From Oryzicola mucosus (lineage in GTDB: Bacteria; Pseudomonadota; Alphaproteobacteria; Rhizobiales; Rhizobiaceae): 64,000 nucleotides of DNA. Under the pieces are notes generated by a model. It searched no databases. It was not told the DNA's origin and was given only the letters and a program-made list of their open reading frames with translations. Location: assembly GCF_014534685.1 (NCBI RefSeq), contig NZ_JACVVX010000004.1, positions 453,738 to 517,737 of the forward strand, read 5' to 3'. Of this stretch, positions 27,486-36,118 are shown one piece after another. Numbering within the stretch: position 1 is the first letter of the stretch; every line of letters starts with the position of its first letter. The position numbers and the translations under genes are program-made.

Positions 27486-28151
27486 TCAGGACGCCACGCC
27501 GGAGCCGCGGATCAGTTCGGCCATCAGCGTTGCCCGCTCGCGCGCCGCACGCGGGGCAGCATCGTCGGACGATATCTGGTCGAAAAGCTTCAGCGCATCC
27601 TCGTTCTTGCCGTCCTTCCAGGCGGCGAGCCCCAACGCCTCGCGTGCGGAATGGCGCAGCGGATTGGTGTCGGCGGCAAGCGCCTCGACGCGGCTGGCGA
27701 CATCGGCATAGCTGCCGTGATCGACCAGGAGATAGCCGGCGCGCAGCCGGGCCATGTCGCGGATACTGTCGGGAATGGAGGTGTCGGTGGCGACCGCGTC
27801 GAAATCGGCGACAGCGCCGGTGAAGTCGCCCTTTTGGACGAGCACGGTGGCGGCGCGCAGGCGGGCGAGCAGCGGATAAGCACCGTAACCGTCCTTCTGC
27901 AACGCATCGAAAGCAGCGAGCGCCTCGTCGTTCTTGCCGGAATTCGCAAGCGTCAGCGCCTGGGAGAAATCGTCGCCGGAGGCGTTGGCCCTGGACTCCG
28001 TCCAGTATTCCCATGCCACGAAAGCACCGGTCCCGATGACCACGACAACCGCGATGACGATCGCGGCAGGGCCGAAACGGCTCCACAGCATCTTCGCCCG
28101 ATCCTGGCGAATCTCGTCATTGACCTCGCGGAAAAAACCTTCGTCCGACAT
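27486..28151 (-). CDS. YfgM-like membrane-anchored TPR protein
   Basis: The 221-residue protein has one N-terminal membrane helix ([22 protein letters not shown]) and a periplasmic TPR-like region (for example [17 protein letters not shown] and [12 protein letters not shown]). It matches the TPR_21/YfgM type; in E. coli YfgM contacts the Sec translocon and chaperones. That gene is also near der in E. coli, which supports the call. The ATG at 28151 is chosen so that the conserved [13 protein letters not shown] is the N-terminus. Confidence 0.85.
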   Translation of the reverse strand: MSDEGFFREVNDEIRQDRAKMLWSRFGPAAIVIAVVVVIGTGAFVAWEYWTESRANASGDDFSQALTLANSGKNDEALAAFDALQKDGYGAYPLLARLRAATVLVQKGDFTGAVADFDAVATDTSIPDSIRDMARLRAGYLLVDHGSYADVASRVEALAADTNPLRHSAREALGLAAWKDGKNEDALKLFDQISSDDAAPRAARERATLMAELIRGSGVAS

Positions 28152-28360
28152 AAAAACCAACCATTGCCGCCCAAACGGGCCTTTCAGTTGCTCGCGTTTT
28201 ACCGGAAAATCGCAGCCATGGAAGGGGGCGCGGGGAAAATCGGACGTTTACGGCGGCAAGCCGACAATAGCGACTAAGACACGACAAACCCAAACCATGC
28301 CATATTTGCCGGATAAGCGCGTCGTCCCTTCGCCTATCAATACCCCAGTAGAGAGTGTTA

Positions 28361-29350
28361 ATGCAGCTTAAATCACCGTTTGTCCGCCTCGCTGCATTCG
28401 CCTCGGCATTCGCATTTGCTGAGCCCGCAATCGCCACCCCGGTCGCCGATCCCACCCATGCAAAGCCGAAGCAGGTGATCCTGATCTCATTCGACGGCGC
28501 ACACGATCTGGCGCAATGGCAGCGCAGCCGGGCACTCGCACTGCGGACTGGCGCTGATTTCACCTATTTCCTATCCTGCGTCTTTCTTCTCTCGCGCGAC
28601 ACCAAGGAGGCGTACCAGGCTCCCGGCAGAAGCGCAGGGCGCTCCAATGTCGGCTTCGCCATGACCCGACAGGAGGTAGCCGAGCGGTTGCAGCAAATCC
28701 GCCTTGCCGCGTCGGAGGGACACGACATCGCCAGCCACGCTTGCGGCCATTTCGACGGCGGAAAATGGACCAAGGCGCAATGGAAGGCTGAGTTCTCAGC
28801 CTTTTCCAGGATTGTGCGCGATGCCTACACCATCAACGGAATCGCGCCTGAACCTTCGGACTGGAAGGATATCGCGGCGCATGCTTCGAAGGGTTTTCGC
28901 GTTCCGTACCTCTCTTCCAGCACGGCACTGGACGAAGCCCTGCGCGAGAATGGCACGGTCTACAATGCCAGCGGCGTATCGCGCGGGCCGGTAAAACCGG
29001 ATCTCGAAAAAGGCCTTTACCAGTTCGCGCTGCCGATGATCCCGGAAGGGCCGTCCGAACGGCGCATCATCGCCATGGACTACAATCTCTACGTCCGCCA
29101 TTCCGGCGGGATGGAGCGGCCGAGCGAGGCCGCTTTGTTTGAAAACCGGACCTATGCCGCGTTCAACCGGGCGTTCAAGGAGCAATATGACGGCCCACGC
29201 GTGCCGCTGCAGCTCGGCTTTCACTTCACGCTGATGAACGACGGCGCCTATTGGCGCGCACTGGAGCGCTTTGCCGAAGAGGTATGCGTCAAAGCCGATG
29301 TCGAATGCATCAGCTATGCCGATTATGTCGCACGGCTGGAAGGCGATTAG
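28361..29350 (+). CDS. Polysaccharide deacetylase-like protein, exported
   Basis: The product of about 329 residues has a signal peptide (LAAFASAFAFAEPAIA) and a NodB-type barrel. ILISFDGAHDLAQW supplies the first strand with the catalytic Asp region, and EGHDIASHACGHFDGG contains the H-x3-H metal pair (SHACGH). GFRVPYLS is the arginine motif and LGFHFTLMNDGAYW the C-terminal histidine region. The substrate could be peptidoglycan or an exopolysaccharide. The ATG has AGAG upstream. It is divergent from the YfgM-like gene, with 209 bases of promoter region between them. Confidence 0.85.
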   Translation: MQLKSPFVRLAAFASAFAFAEPAIATPVADPTHAKPKQVILISFDGAHDLAQWQRSRALALRTGADFTYFLSCVFLLSRDTKEAYQAPGRSAGRSNVGFAMTRQEVAERLQQIRLAASEGHDIASHACGHFDGGKWTKAQWKAEFSAFSRIVRDAYTINGIAPEPSDWKDIAAHASKGFRVPYLSSSTALDEALRENGTVYNASGVSRGPVKPDLEKGLYQFALPMIPEGPSERRIIAMDYNLYVRHSGGMERPSEAALFENRTYAAFNRAFKEQYDGPRVPLQLGFHFTLMNDGAYWRALERFAEEVCVKADVECISYADYVARLEGD

Positions 29351-29374
29351 GCGATGGTGGAGAAATCTGACTGA

Positions 29375-29728
29375 CTAGCTCTCGCCAATCGCCTGCCCAT
29401 ACGATTCAGGCTTGAAGCCGAGGGTCAGCGCGCCGGCGCGGTCGAGCACCGGGCGTTTGATCATGGAGGGCTGTTCGAGCATCAGGGCGATGGCCTTTTC
29501 CTGGTCGAGATCGGCCTTTGCATCGTCGGGGAGTTTCTTGAAGGTGGTGCCGGCGCGGTTCAGCACCTTTTCCCAGCCAAACTCGGCGCACCACCGCTCC
29601 AGTGATGCGCGGTCGATGCCGGATGCCTTATAGTCATGGAAGGCGTAATCGACGCAATGCGCTTCCAGCCAGTTCCGGGCCTTCTTCATCGTGTCGCAGT
29701 TCTTGATGCCGTAGATCGTGGTCGTCAT
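29375..29728 (-). CDS. ArsC-family reductase, YffB/Spx type
   Basis: The 117-residue thioredoxin-fold protein starts TTTIYGIKNCDTMKKAR, with the single active-site Cys in KNCDT instead of the CxxC of thioredoxins. SMIKRPVLD near residue 92 is the conserved cis-Pro-containing motif. Members of this group are related to arsenate reductase, but YffB proteins are thought to act as glutathione-dependent thiol reductases. No other arsenic gene is nearby, so arsenate reduction is unlikely to be its role. Convergent with the deacetylase gene. Confidence 0.9.
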   Translation of the reverse strand: MTTTIYGIKNCDTMKKARNWLEAHCVDYAFHDYKASGIDRASLERWCAEFGWEKVLNRAGTTFKKLPDDAKADLDQEKAIALMLEQPSMIKRPVLDRAGALTLGFKPESYGQAIGES

Positions 29729-29787
29729 GATCGAATCCCGATGCGTGTCGGGAACCGTCTTGGGCGAGGATTATCGCCGGATCAAGA

Positions 29788-30708
29788 TCAATCGATCCAC
29801 GCCACCGAAGGATCGACGGTGGCGCAGAAGCCGGCGGCGCTGCGGCGGGCATGTTCCACCACCATCTGGATGAGATGCTGGTGGGTGGTCGACTGGTAGG
29901 TCGCGATGATGGGCATGGGCGGAAAGCGCTTCGACACCCTGATCGGATGCAGCAGGCCCATCTTGAGCTCCCGCTGGATGGTGACGGTCGGGATAGCGCC
30001 GATGCCGAAACCGGCAATCAGCAGATTGATGATGGCGAACAGCGAGTTGGTGCTCGTGAGCTTGGAGGCCAGCACCCGCTCATCCTGGAAATAGGGCGCT
30101 ATCTGTCGGTAGGGCGGCGTATCCTTCGGGAACGAAATGATAGGCATGCTGCCGAGCTCATCGACGCTGTACACCCGGTCGGGATTGATGATCTTGGCGG
30201 AGCCTGCCCAGGTCATCTGAAGGATGCAGCTGACGAAGCTGCGGAAGCCTTCGCCAACCGCTGGGTCGACGGCGAACATCATGTCGAGTTCGCCCTTGTT
30301 CATGCCCTGGGTGAGCAGCTTGGTGCCTTCCACCGTCAGCTCGATCTTCAGATTGGGCACCGTCTGATGCAGCGTTTCGATGAGATGCGGCATCCAGGTG
30401 GCAGCGACGGAATCGATGGCGCCGATGCGCACGAGTTGCGGCGTCGAAGCGTCGGGGCTTTCCAGAACGTCGCGCAGCTTGCCGATATCGCCCAGAATGG
30501 CCTGGAAGGCGTTCAGCGCCTTCTCGCCTTCGGGGGTCAGCTTGAACTCGCGATCGCCGCGCTCGACCAGACGACAGCCCAACTCCTGCTCGAGCGCTGT
30601 CAGCCGGGTGGATATGGCCGGCTGCGTTGCATTGAGCTCCTGGGCGGTGCGCCCGAAATGGCGGTTGCGCGCGAGCACCACAAAGGTTGTCATATCGAGG
30701 ATACGCAT
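29788..30708 (-). CDS. LysR-family transcriptional regulator
   Basis: The 306-residue protein has an N-terminal winged HTH (FVVLARNRHFGRTAQELNAT, then QPAISTRLTALEQELG) and a LysR substrate-binding domain from about residue 90. The start ATG at 30708 places the HTH at the usual distance. It sits 52 bases downstream of the ABC ATPase gene in the same direction, so it is the last gene of the DUF3830-ABC operon and probably regulates it in response to the transported compound. Confidence 0.9.
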   Translation of the reverse strand: MRILDMTTFVVLARNRHFGRTAQELNATQPAISTRLTALEQELGCRLVERGDREFKLTPEGEKALNAFQAILGDIGKLRDVLESPDASTPQLVRIGAIDSVAATWMPHLIETLHQTVPNLKIELTVEGTKLLTQGMNKGELDMMFAVDPAVGEGFRSFVSCILQMTWAGSAKIINPDRVYSVDELGSMPIISFPKDTPPYRQIAPYFQDERVLASKLTSTNSLFAIINLLIAGFGIGAIPTVTIQRELKMGLLHPIRVSKRFPPMPIIATYQSTTHQHLIQMVVEHARRSAAGFCATVDPSVAWID

Positions 30709-30760
30709 GGCGTATCCATTAGCAATCTTTGGACGATCGCGCCGCATCGAACTGACCTTT

Positions 30761-31795
30761 TCAGCGCGGAATGATGCGGATGCGGGCGGGATCGATGGAA
30801 AGCGAGACGGTGTCGCCGAAAGTGAAAGTCTGGTCGTTGCCGGTGAGGATCTGGACGCGTTCGCCGGCCAGATCGAGGATATAGCGGCATCGCGCACCGA
30901 GAAACACGCGCGTGCGGACGGTGGCCTTAAGGCCTGCTGCACCCTCGGGCGCGATAGAAATATCTTCCTGTCGCAGCACGAGAGAGACTTTGCCGGCCGG
31001 TCGATCCTGGCCGACGGCTAGACGCTGGCCATCGGCCAGAGTGGCGCTTCCGTCGGTGCCGATCTCGGCAGCGACGAGATTGGCCGAGCCGAGGAAGTTG
31101 GAGGCGAATTCCGTTGCCGGCTGGGCGTAGATGTCGGCGGGCGTGCCCTGCTGCTCGACCTTGCCTGCGTTGAACAGCACGATGCGGTCGGACAGGCTGA
31201 GCGCTTCTTCCTGGTCGTGCGTGACGAAAATGGTGGTCAGCTTCAGCCGCTTGTGGATCTCGATCAGCTCGACCTGCATGTCCTCACGCAAGCGGGCGTC
31301 GAGATTGGACAAGGGCTCGTCGAGCAGCAGCACCTGCGGATCGGAGACGATGGCGCGGGCAAGGGCGACACGCTGCTGCTGGCCGCCGGAAAGCTGGCGC
31401 GGCTTGCGGTCAGCGAGATGACCGAGCTGGACGGTTTCGAGAGCGGCGCGAACCTTGTCCTGCTGCTGCTCGCGGCTGCCGATGCCGCGCATGCGCAAGG
31501 GAAAGCGGATATTCTCGGCGACCGACAGATGCGGCAGCAGCGCGTAGGACTGGAACATCATGGAGATGTCGCGCTTTTCGGGCGCAAGCGCCGTGACATC
31601 GCGACCGCCGATCTCGACCTTGCCAGAGGTGACCGCTTCCAGCCCGGCAACGATGCGCAGAAGCGTTGTCTTGCCGCAACCCGAGGCTCCGAGAAGGCTG
31701 ACGAATTCGCCCGAGGCGATGTCGAGCGAAATCCCGTGCAATACCTGGACGGGGCCAAAGGCCTTCTTCACGTTTTCAAGTCGGACATTGGCCAT
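30761..31795 (-). CDS. ABC transporter ATP-binding protein, PotA-like
   Basis: This is the energising subunit of a binding-protein-dependent importer of the spermidine/putrescine/iron family. Walker A is GASGCGKTT, the ABC signature is LSGGQQQR and Walker B is VLLLDEPLSNLD. The last 100 residues form a TOBE domain. At 344 residues it has the expected length. It starts two bases after the second permease gene's stop, indicating tight coupling. The substrate is undetermined. Confidence 0.93.
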   Translation of the reverse strand: MANVRLENVKKAFGPVQVLHGISLDIASGEFVSLLGASGCGKTTLLRIVAGLEAVTSGKVEIGGRDVTALAPEKRDISMMFQSYALLPHLSVAENIRFPLRMRGIGSREQQQDKVRAALETVQLGHLADRKPRQLSGGQQQRVALARAIVSDPQVLLLDEPLSNLDARLREDMQVELIEIHKRLKLTTIFVTHDQEEALSLSDRIVLFNAGKVEQQGTPADIYAQPATEFASNFLGSANLVAAEIGTDGSATLADGQRLAVGQDRPAGKVSLVLRQEDISIAPEGAAGLKATVRTRVFLGARCRYILDLAGERVQILTGNDQTFTFGDTVSLSIDPARIRIIPR

Positions 31796-31798
31796 GGA

Positions 31799-32605
31799 TC
31801 AGGTACTCGCAAAACGTTGCAGGCCGAGCATGCGGTCGATGACCAGGATCAGCACGACGGTGAGCGCGATCATGATGGTCGACACGGCGGCGACCGAGGG
31901 ATCGGGGCTGAATTCGAGCTGGCCATAAATCTGCACGGGCAAGGTGGTGAGGCCGGGCTTGCGCAAAAACAGCGACAGAACCGCCTCGTCGAAGGAAATG
32001 TTGAAGGCAAAGAAGGCGCCGGCGCCTAAGCCTGGAAGGCCTTGCGGAATGACGACATAGAGCAGGCGCTGGATGCGACCCGCGCCCATGGTGCGCGCGG
32101 CTTCCTCGAGAAACGGATCGGATTCCGATAGAACCGCGAGCGTGGTACGCACGACATAGGGAATGGCGATAACGGTGTGGCCGATCCACAGCGTGACGAA
32201 AGACACGGGGCCGAAGACCGCGCTCCAGAACATCAGCATGCCGATGGCGTAGATGATGGTGGGCAGGACCAGGGGCGACAGGAAGAAGGTTGCCAGGAAG
32301 GCCGAGCCGGGCAGCATGCGCCGATGCAGCGCGATGGCCGCGGCCCCGCCGAGCACGGTCGCCGAAACCGTGACCAGAAGCGCGATGCGGATGCTGGTCC
32401 AGAAGGCGGAGGTATAGACGGTGTCGGACAGGACAGTCTGGTACCAGCGCAGGCTCAGACCATCCGGTGGGAAGGCGATGAACTGGCTTTCGGAGAACGA
32501 CACGCCGACCACCACGACCAGCGGCGCGAGCAGGAAGATCACCGTCACGACAATGAAGATACGCGCGGCGAGACGCACCCAGGATGGAATGAGGAAACTA
32601 GCCAT
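31799..32605 (-). CDS. ABC transporter permease, PotC-like
   Basis: The 268-residue protein has six membrane helices and the EAA loop EEAARTMGAGRIQRLLYVVIP (first part EEAARTMGAGRI), which docks the ATPase. It belongs to the PotC half of the spermidine/putrescine family. It overlaps the first permease gene by eight bases. Together the two permeases form the membrane channel for the substrate delivered by the periplasmic binding protein. Confidence 0.92.
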   Translation of the reverse strand: MASFLIPSWVRLAARIFIVVTVIFLLAPLVVVVGVSFSESQFIAFPPDGLSLRWYQTVLSDTVYTSAFWTSIRIALLVTVSATVLGGAAAIALHRRMLPGSAFLATFFLSPLVLPTIIYAIGMLMFWSAVFGPVSFVTLWIGHTVIAIPYVVRTTLAVLSESDPFLEEAARTMGAGRIQRLLYVVIPQGLPGLGAGAFFAFNISFDEAVLSLFLRKPGLTTLPVQIYGQLEFSPDPSVAAVSTIMIALTVVLILVIDRMLGLQRFAST

Positions 32606-33419
32606 TGTCGCTTGCCGTCAACCGAACATAGGGGATGAGCACCAGAAGGATGCCGGCGAAAAGGACAACCGCCTGGGCCGCGGCGAACGGCCAGTCGAGC
32701 GTCTGCGTCACCGATTTGTAGATCGAGGCCGCAAGCACCTGCAGGCGCGGGCCGCCGAGCAGGTTGGGCGTGACGAAGGAACTGGCCGACAGGGTAAAGA
32801 CCAGAAGCGAACCGGCGACGACGCCGGGCAGCGAGAGGGGCAACACGATGGTGCGGATGGTTTGCAGGAAGCTGCAGCCCATGGTGCGCCCAGCCTCTTC
32901 CAGACGGGTGTCGATGCGGCTGATGACGCCGAGAATGGACAGCGCCATGAAGGGCAACAGCACATGCACCATGCCGATGACGATGGCTGTTTCGGTCTGC
33001 ATCAGCGCGAAGGTGCGGCCCGCAAGCCCCATGTCGCGCAGCAGTTCAGGAATCAGACCGTTGCGGCTGAGCAGCACAACCCAGCCGAAGGTGCGGACAA
33101 CCACGCTGGTCATCAGCGGCAAGATGACGAGAATGATCAGCCAGAGCCGCGCGCGCGGCCCGACCCGCGCCATGATGTAGGCGAGCGGGAAGCCGATCAA
33201 GGCGCAGATGACGGTGATGATCAGCGACAAGCGCACGGTGCGCCAGAGCACGCCGAGGTAGAAACCGTCACCGAGGAAGCGGGAGAAATGGGCGAGCGTG
33301 GCGCCCTCGGGGCCATCCACGCTCAGCACCAGCATCTGGCCTATCGGCAGGAAGAAGGCCAGCGCGAGAAGAAGAAGCCCCGGAGCAGCGAGCAGCAGAT
33401 TTTCGGTACGATCACTCAT
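32598..33419 (-). CDS. ABC transporter permease, PotB-like
   Basis: The 273-residue protein has six hydrophobic helices and the EAA motif LEEAGRTMGCSFLQTIRTIV. The first periplasmic loop and helix order match PotB-type permeases. It begins 26 bases after the binding-protein gene's stop and overlaps the next permease gene by eight bases. No unusual feature is seen. Confidence 0.92.
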   Translation of the reverse strand: MSDRTENLLLAAPGLLLLALAFFLPIGQMLVLSVDGPEGATLAHFSRFLGDGFYLGVLWRTVRLSLIITVICALIGFPLAYIMARVGPRARLWLIILVILPLMTSVVVRTFGWVVLLSRNGLIPELLRDMGLAGRTFALMQTETAIVIGMVHVLLPFMALSILGVISRIDTRLEEAGRTMGCSFLQTIRTIVLPLSLPGVVAGSLLVFTLSASSFVTPNLLGGPRLQVLAASIYKSVTQTLDWPFAAAQAVVLFAGILLVLIPYVRLTASDNG

Positions 33420-33445
33420 CAGTCCGGGACTTTCGGATGTTCTGC

Positions 33446-34480
33446 TTACTGGGCGATGGTCTTGTTCCAGGCTTCCACCCAGGCCTTGCGGTTGGCTTCG
33501 ATCTTGGCCGGATCGAACCGGATCAGACCTTTCACGCCTTCCTCGCCATAAGCGACGTCGGCGGCGACCTCACCGGACAGTTCGGCCTTTGAGTTGGTCG
33601 GCGAATAGCGGAGCGCTTCTGCGAAACATTCCTGGGCGGCCTTTGAAATGCTGATGTCGATGAATTTGAGCGCCAATTCCTGGTTCGGCCGGTTGGCGAC
33701 GAGGTTCGAGGTGATGAAGCTCGCCGGCGTGCCTTCGGAGCCCTGCACAAACTTGGCCGTCAGGCCTGCCTTGCGCAACGTGTAGGCGTAGTCGGAAGCG
33801 TAGGGTGCAATCCAGGCGTCGTTCTGGGCGAATTCCTGCTGGATTTCGGGCGAAGTCGACACGACGATGGCGCCAGCTTCGAGCAGCTTGGACACGGCAT
33901 CGAGGCCCGGCTGGATGTTTTCGAGCGTGCCGCCCTCGGACTGGTTCAGCATCAGGAAGCCGAGCATGCCATAACCGTTGGAAATGTCGGTCAGCACGAG
34001 ATGCTCGCTGAGCGCGGGATCGAGCAGGTCTTTCCAGCTGGTCGGCGCCTTGGGCGATTTCACGCTGTCATAGACCAGGCCGATGGCAGCGATGGAATAG
34101 GCCGGACCCTCGCCCTTGGCGAAATTTGCCTTGGCAAAATCATAGAGATCGCCGGCGTTGCTCAACTTGGAGGCGTCGATGGGCGACAGCAGCCCCTCGG
34201 CTGCGCCGACGATCTCCTGGCCGCCGGAAAAATTGATGACGTCGAACTGCGGCGCATCCTTCTGCGCCCGGAGCTGGGCGAAGGCATCGGCCGAATAGGC
34301 GGTGACGATCTGAACCTTGGCGCCGGTCTCCTTTTCGAACGGATCGATGACGCAAGTGCGATGAGCCTGTTCATAGGCGCCGCCGAAGGAATTGATGGTG
34401 AGCGTCTTATCCTGGGCGAACGCCGTGCCGGACAAGACAGCGGAAACAGCCACAGCTGCCGAAGCGATGCGATACTTCAT
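33446..34480 (-). CDS. ABC transporter periplasmic substrate-binding protein, PotD-like
   Basis: A Sec signal (MKYRIASAAVAVSAVLSG, cleavage after AFA) precedes a type 2 periplasmic binding fold of about 320 residues: LTINSFGGAYEQAHRTCV at the N-terminus, TWKDLLDPALSEH-like segment (here SWKDLLDPALSEHL) and SDYAYTLRKAGL. The fold is of the spermidine/putrescine or thiamine class; the ligand cannot be read from sequence. It is the second gene in an operon with DUF3830 first. Confidence 0.92.
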   Translation of the reverse strand: MKYRIASAAVAVSAVLSGTAFAQDKTLTINSFGGAYEQAHRTCVIDPFEKETGAKVQIVTAYSADAFAQLRAQKDAPQFDVINFSGGQEIVGAAEGLLSPIDASKLSNAGDLYDFAKANFAKGEGPAYSIAAIGLVYDSVKSPKAPTSWKDLLDPALSEHLVLTDISNGYGMLGFLMLNQSEGGTLENIQPGLDAVSKLLEAGAIVVSTSPEIQQEFAQNDAWIAPYASDYAYTLRKAGLTAKFVQGSEGTPASFITSNLVANRPNQELALKFIDISISKAAQECFAEALRYSPTNSKAELSGEVAADVAYGEEGVKGLIRFDPAKIEANRKAWVEAWNKTIAQ

Positions 34481-34519
34481 ATTTGGCTTCCCTTTTCTCT
34501 GTGAGATTTATGACCCTTC

Positions 34520-34551
34520 GGCGCCGCCCGTCCAATCGGAAAGGCAGCGCC
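34520..34551 (-). other. Intercistronic hairpin between the DUF3830 and binding-protein genes
   Basis: GGCGCCGCC pairs with GGCAGCGCC (one mismatch) over a 14-base loop. It has no T tract. Stem-loops between an upstream gene and a binding-protein gene often stabilise the abundant binding-protein message, so this role is suggested only. Confidence 0.3.
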
Positions 34552-34605
34552 GTCGTAGCAAATCCGGATTGTGGCCGCTGATGTGTCTTCGCGGCTCGTT
34601 ATTGC

Positions 34606-35082
34606 TTAGGCCAGACGGCCAATTTCGACGGTTTTGATACCCTCGATCCTGATCTTACGGCACTGCTCGGCCACGGCGTCCAGCCCCTCGGTCATCCGGC
34701 CGAAATAGGTGCAGGAGATCCAGCCGGTGGGGCCGAAGGTGCGGCCGCCCTGGCCGTAAAACATGCCGACTTCCCAGAATTCGGTCGGGTCGATCTTGAA
34801 GAAGTTCTTGGGCTGGTAGAACCAAAGAAGCTCGCCGACTTCCGGCAAGACGGTCTGGTTTTCCGGCGGCAGGCTGAGCGGATCGAAATTGCGGGCTTCC
34901 TCAGGCAGGCCCATCATGATCTCGGGACCGGAAAACATAGCATGCGAGGCCGGCACCCGGATCGGCTTCTCGAGGGCGCCCCACAGCGCCTCACAGGTTT
35001 TAGGCGCGGTCTCCCAATAAAGGGTTATAATGCCCTGCACGTCAGCGTCGACGAATTTCAGATATAGTTTTTTCTCGGTCAT
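34606..35082 (-). CDS. DUF3830 family protein
   Basis: The 158-residue protein has the DUF3830 pattern, including YWETAPKTCEALWGALE, an HAMFSGPEIM block and an NFFKIDP-type segment. The fold of this family is reported to be cyclophilin-like; the function is unknown to me. It heads the ABC transporter operon, 125 bases before the binding-protein gene, and so is likely involved in handling or sensing the same substrate. The start ATG at 35082 precedes the conserved KKLYLKFVDADVQG strand. Confidence 0.85.
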   Translation of the reverse strand: MTEKKLYLKFVDADVQGIITLYWETAPKTCEALWGALEKPIRVPASHAMFSGPEIMMGLPEEARNFDPLSLPPENQTVLPEVGELLWFYQPKNFFKIDPTEFWEVGMFYGQGGRTFGPTGWISCTYFGRMTEGLDAVAEQCRKIRIEGIKTVEIGRLA

Positions 35083-35159
35083 TCCATGCTATGCCCTATT
35101 GGAGTTACCGCATTCGAAGACAAACGAGCACCTCTGTCCAATTTTGTTTCAGAATTTTC

Positions 35160-35180
35160 TCGATAAAATTTATTTATCGA
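35160..35180. promoter_or_regulatory. 21-bp palindrome upstream of the DUF3830-ABC operon, candidate operator
   Basis: Arms TCGATAAA and TTTATCGA face each other over a 5-base ATTTA spacer. The site is 78 bases upstream of the DUF3830 start and 77 bases upstream of the divergent DUF3606 gene. A LysR binding site is one possibility, as the operon ends in a LysR gene. Confidence 0.5.
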
Positions 35181-35256
35181 TGTGTCAGCGGCGTTGCCGT
35201 TCGACACTTGGCTTAAGTCGAATGCGCGCTATTTTTACGTGTTTAGGAGAAGCATC

Positions 35257-35439
35257 ATGGCCGACGATAAATCCAAGACCAAAGAAGACCGAAAGCTCGT
35301 TGCGAGCGGCGAGACCTACGAGGTCGCCGATTTCGCCAAGAAATACGGAGTACCGCCCAGCGAGGCGAAAACCATTATCAAACGCTATGGCCCCTCGCGG
35401 GCAAAGCTCGATACCTACATGCAGGGCCGCAACGCCTGA
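35257..35439 (+). CDS. DUF3606 domain protein
   Basis: The 60-residue product (MADDKSKTKEDRKLVASG at the start) has the short DUF3606 pattern: an acidic/basic N-terminus then YEVADFAKKYGVPPSEAKTI, which is cut here at YEVADFAKKYGVPPSE, predicted as a helix-turn-helix-like unit. Many rhizobial genomes carry several copies of unknown function, some stress-induced. The ATG has TAGGAGA six bases upstream. It converges with the RNA ligase gene, with three bases between stops. Confidence 0.8.
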   Translation: MADDKSKTKEDRKLVASGETYEVADFAKKYGVPPSEAKTIIKRYGPSRAKLDTYMQGRNA

Positions 35440-35442
35440 CGA

Positions 35443-36041
35443 TCAGCCGTTAAGCGGCCATCGGCCAAGGATGTTGTATCGTCCTTGGCCGAGCATGCTG
35501 TGCACCAGCGCAAACTCCTTGGCTATGAAACGCATCGGTTCGATCGCTTGCAAGGGTACGGTCGCCTCGCCGTAGGAGAGCGTGAGATGCGGGGTGAACC
35601 GCGTTGCCACACGCAGGCCCTTTTCGCGAAGCGCTTCCGTCAGAGTAGCATGAAGTTTGGGCAGACCATCGCCATCGCCCAGAAGCACCAAAGGCCTGCT
35701 CCGAGGCTTATTTGCCACCGGTGGCCTTCCATCGAAACTCCTGATGGCATGAAGCCGAACCTCGAACGCCGGGGCAGAGACCTCGCTTGCGGCAAGACCC
35801 ACCGCATAGACGCGGGAGCTCTTGAGGCGGGTGTAATCGCCGATATGGCTGAGCGAGAGATGCAGGCGGCTTCGCTCGAGGCACCTGCCATCGAGCGCAT
35901 TGGCGCGGATGAAGCTGGAGCCGAAAGCATACAACTCGCTTGCCGCAGCTACTTCAGGAAAGATGCAGAGAAACAGCCGCTCGCCACGCTTCCGGTGCGG
36001 CGCTCCGAACCCATAAAATCAAACGCATACTGACTGGACAT
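35443..36041 (-). pseudogene. 2'-5' RNA ligase family gene (ThpR-like), one-base frameshift near the 5' end
   Basis: The start ATG at 36041 follows GGAGG and encodes MSSQYAFDFMGSERRTG, the usual rhizobial N-terminus, but that frame stops soon after (SVASGCFSASFLK then stop). In the -1 frame the protein resumes at once as KRGERLFLCIFPEV and runs to the end with both catalytic motifs, HLSL and HLTL. Restoring one A at about 35990 would rebuild a 199-residue protein. These enzymes hydrolyse or ligate 2'-5' or cyclic phosphodiester RNA ends. The deletion may be real inactivation or a base-calling error. Confidence 0.85.
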
Positions 36042-36046
36042 AACGA

Positions 36047-36074
36047 CGCCTCCTTCCCAAAAAGGAAGAAGGCG
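36047..36074 (-). terminator. Hairpin after exoD covering the RNA ligase ribosome-binding site
   Basis: On the minus strand CGCCTTCTTCC pairs with GGAAGGAGGCG (one G-U) over a T-rich loop. The right arm contains the GGAGG used by the downstream ATG at 36041. It lies 44 bases after the exoD stop, so it may serve as terminator, translational lock, or both. Confidence 0.5.
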
Positions 36075-36118
36075 TTTTAGAACAAATCAGGAACTAATGG
36101 AAGCGCAAGCCGTGGTCA

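Noticed and set aside
25924..27711. A 595-codon plus-strand open frame opposite der.
   Set aside because: It is a high-GC antisense shadow; the minus strand carries all Der GTPase motifs.
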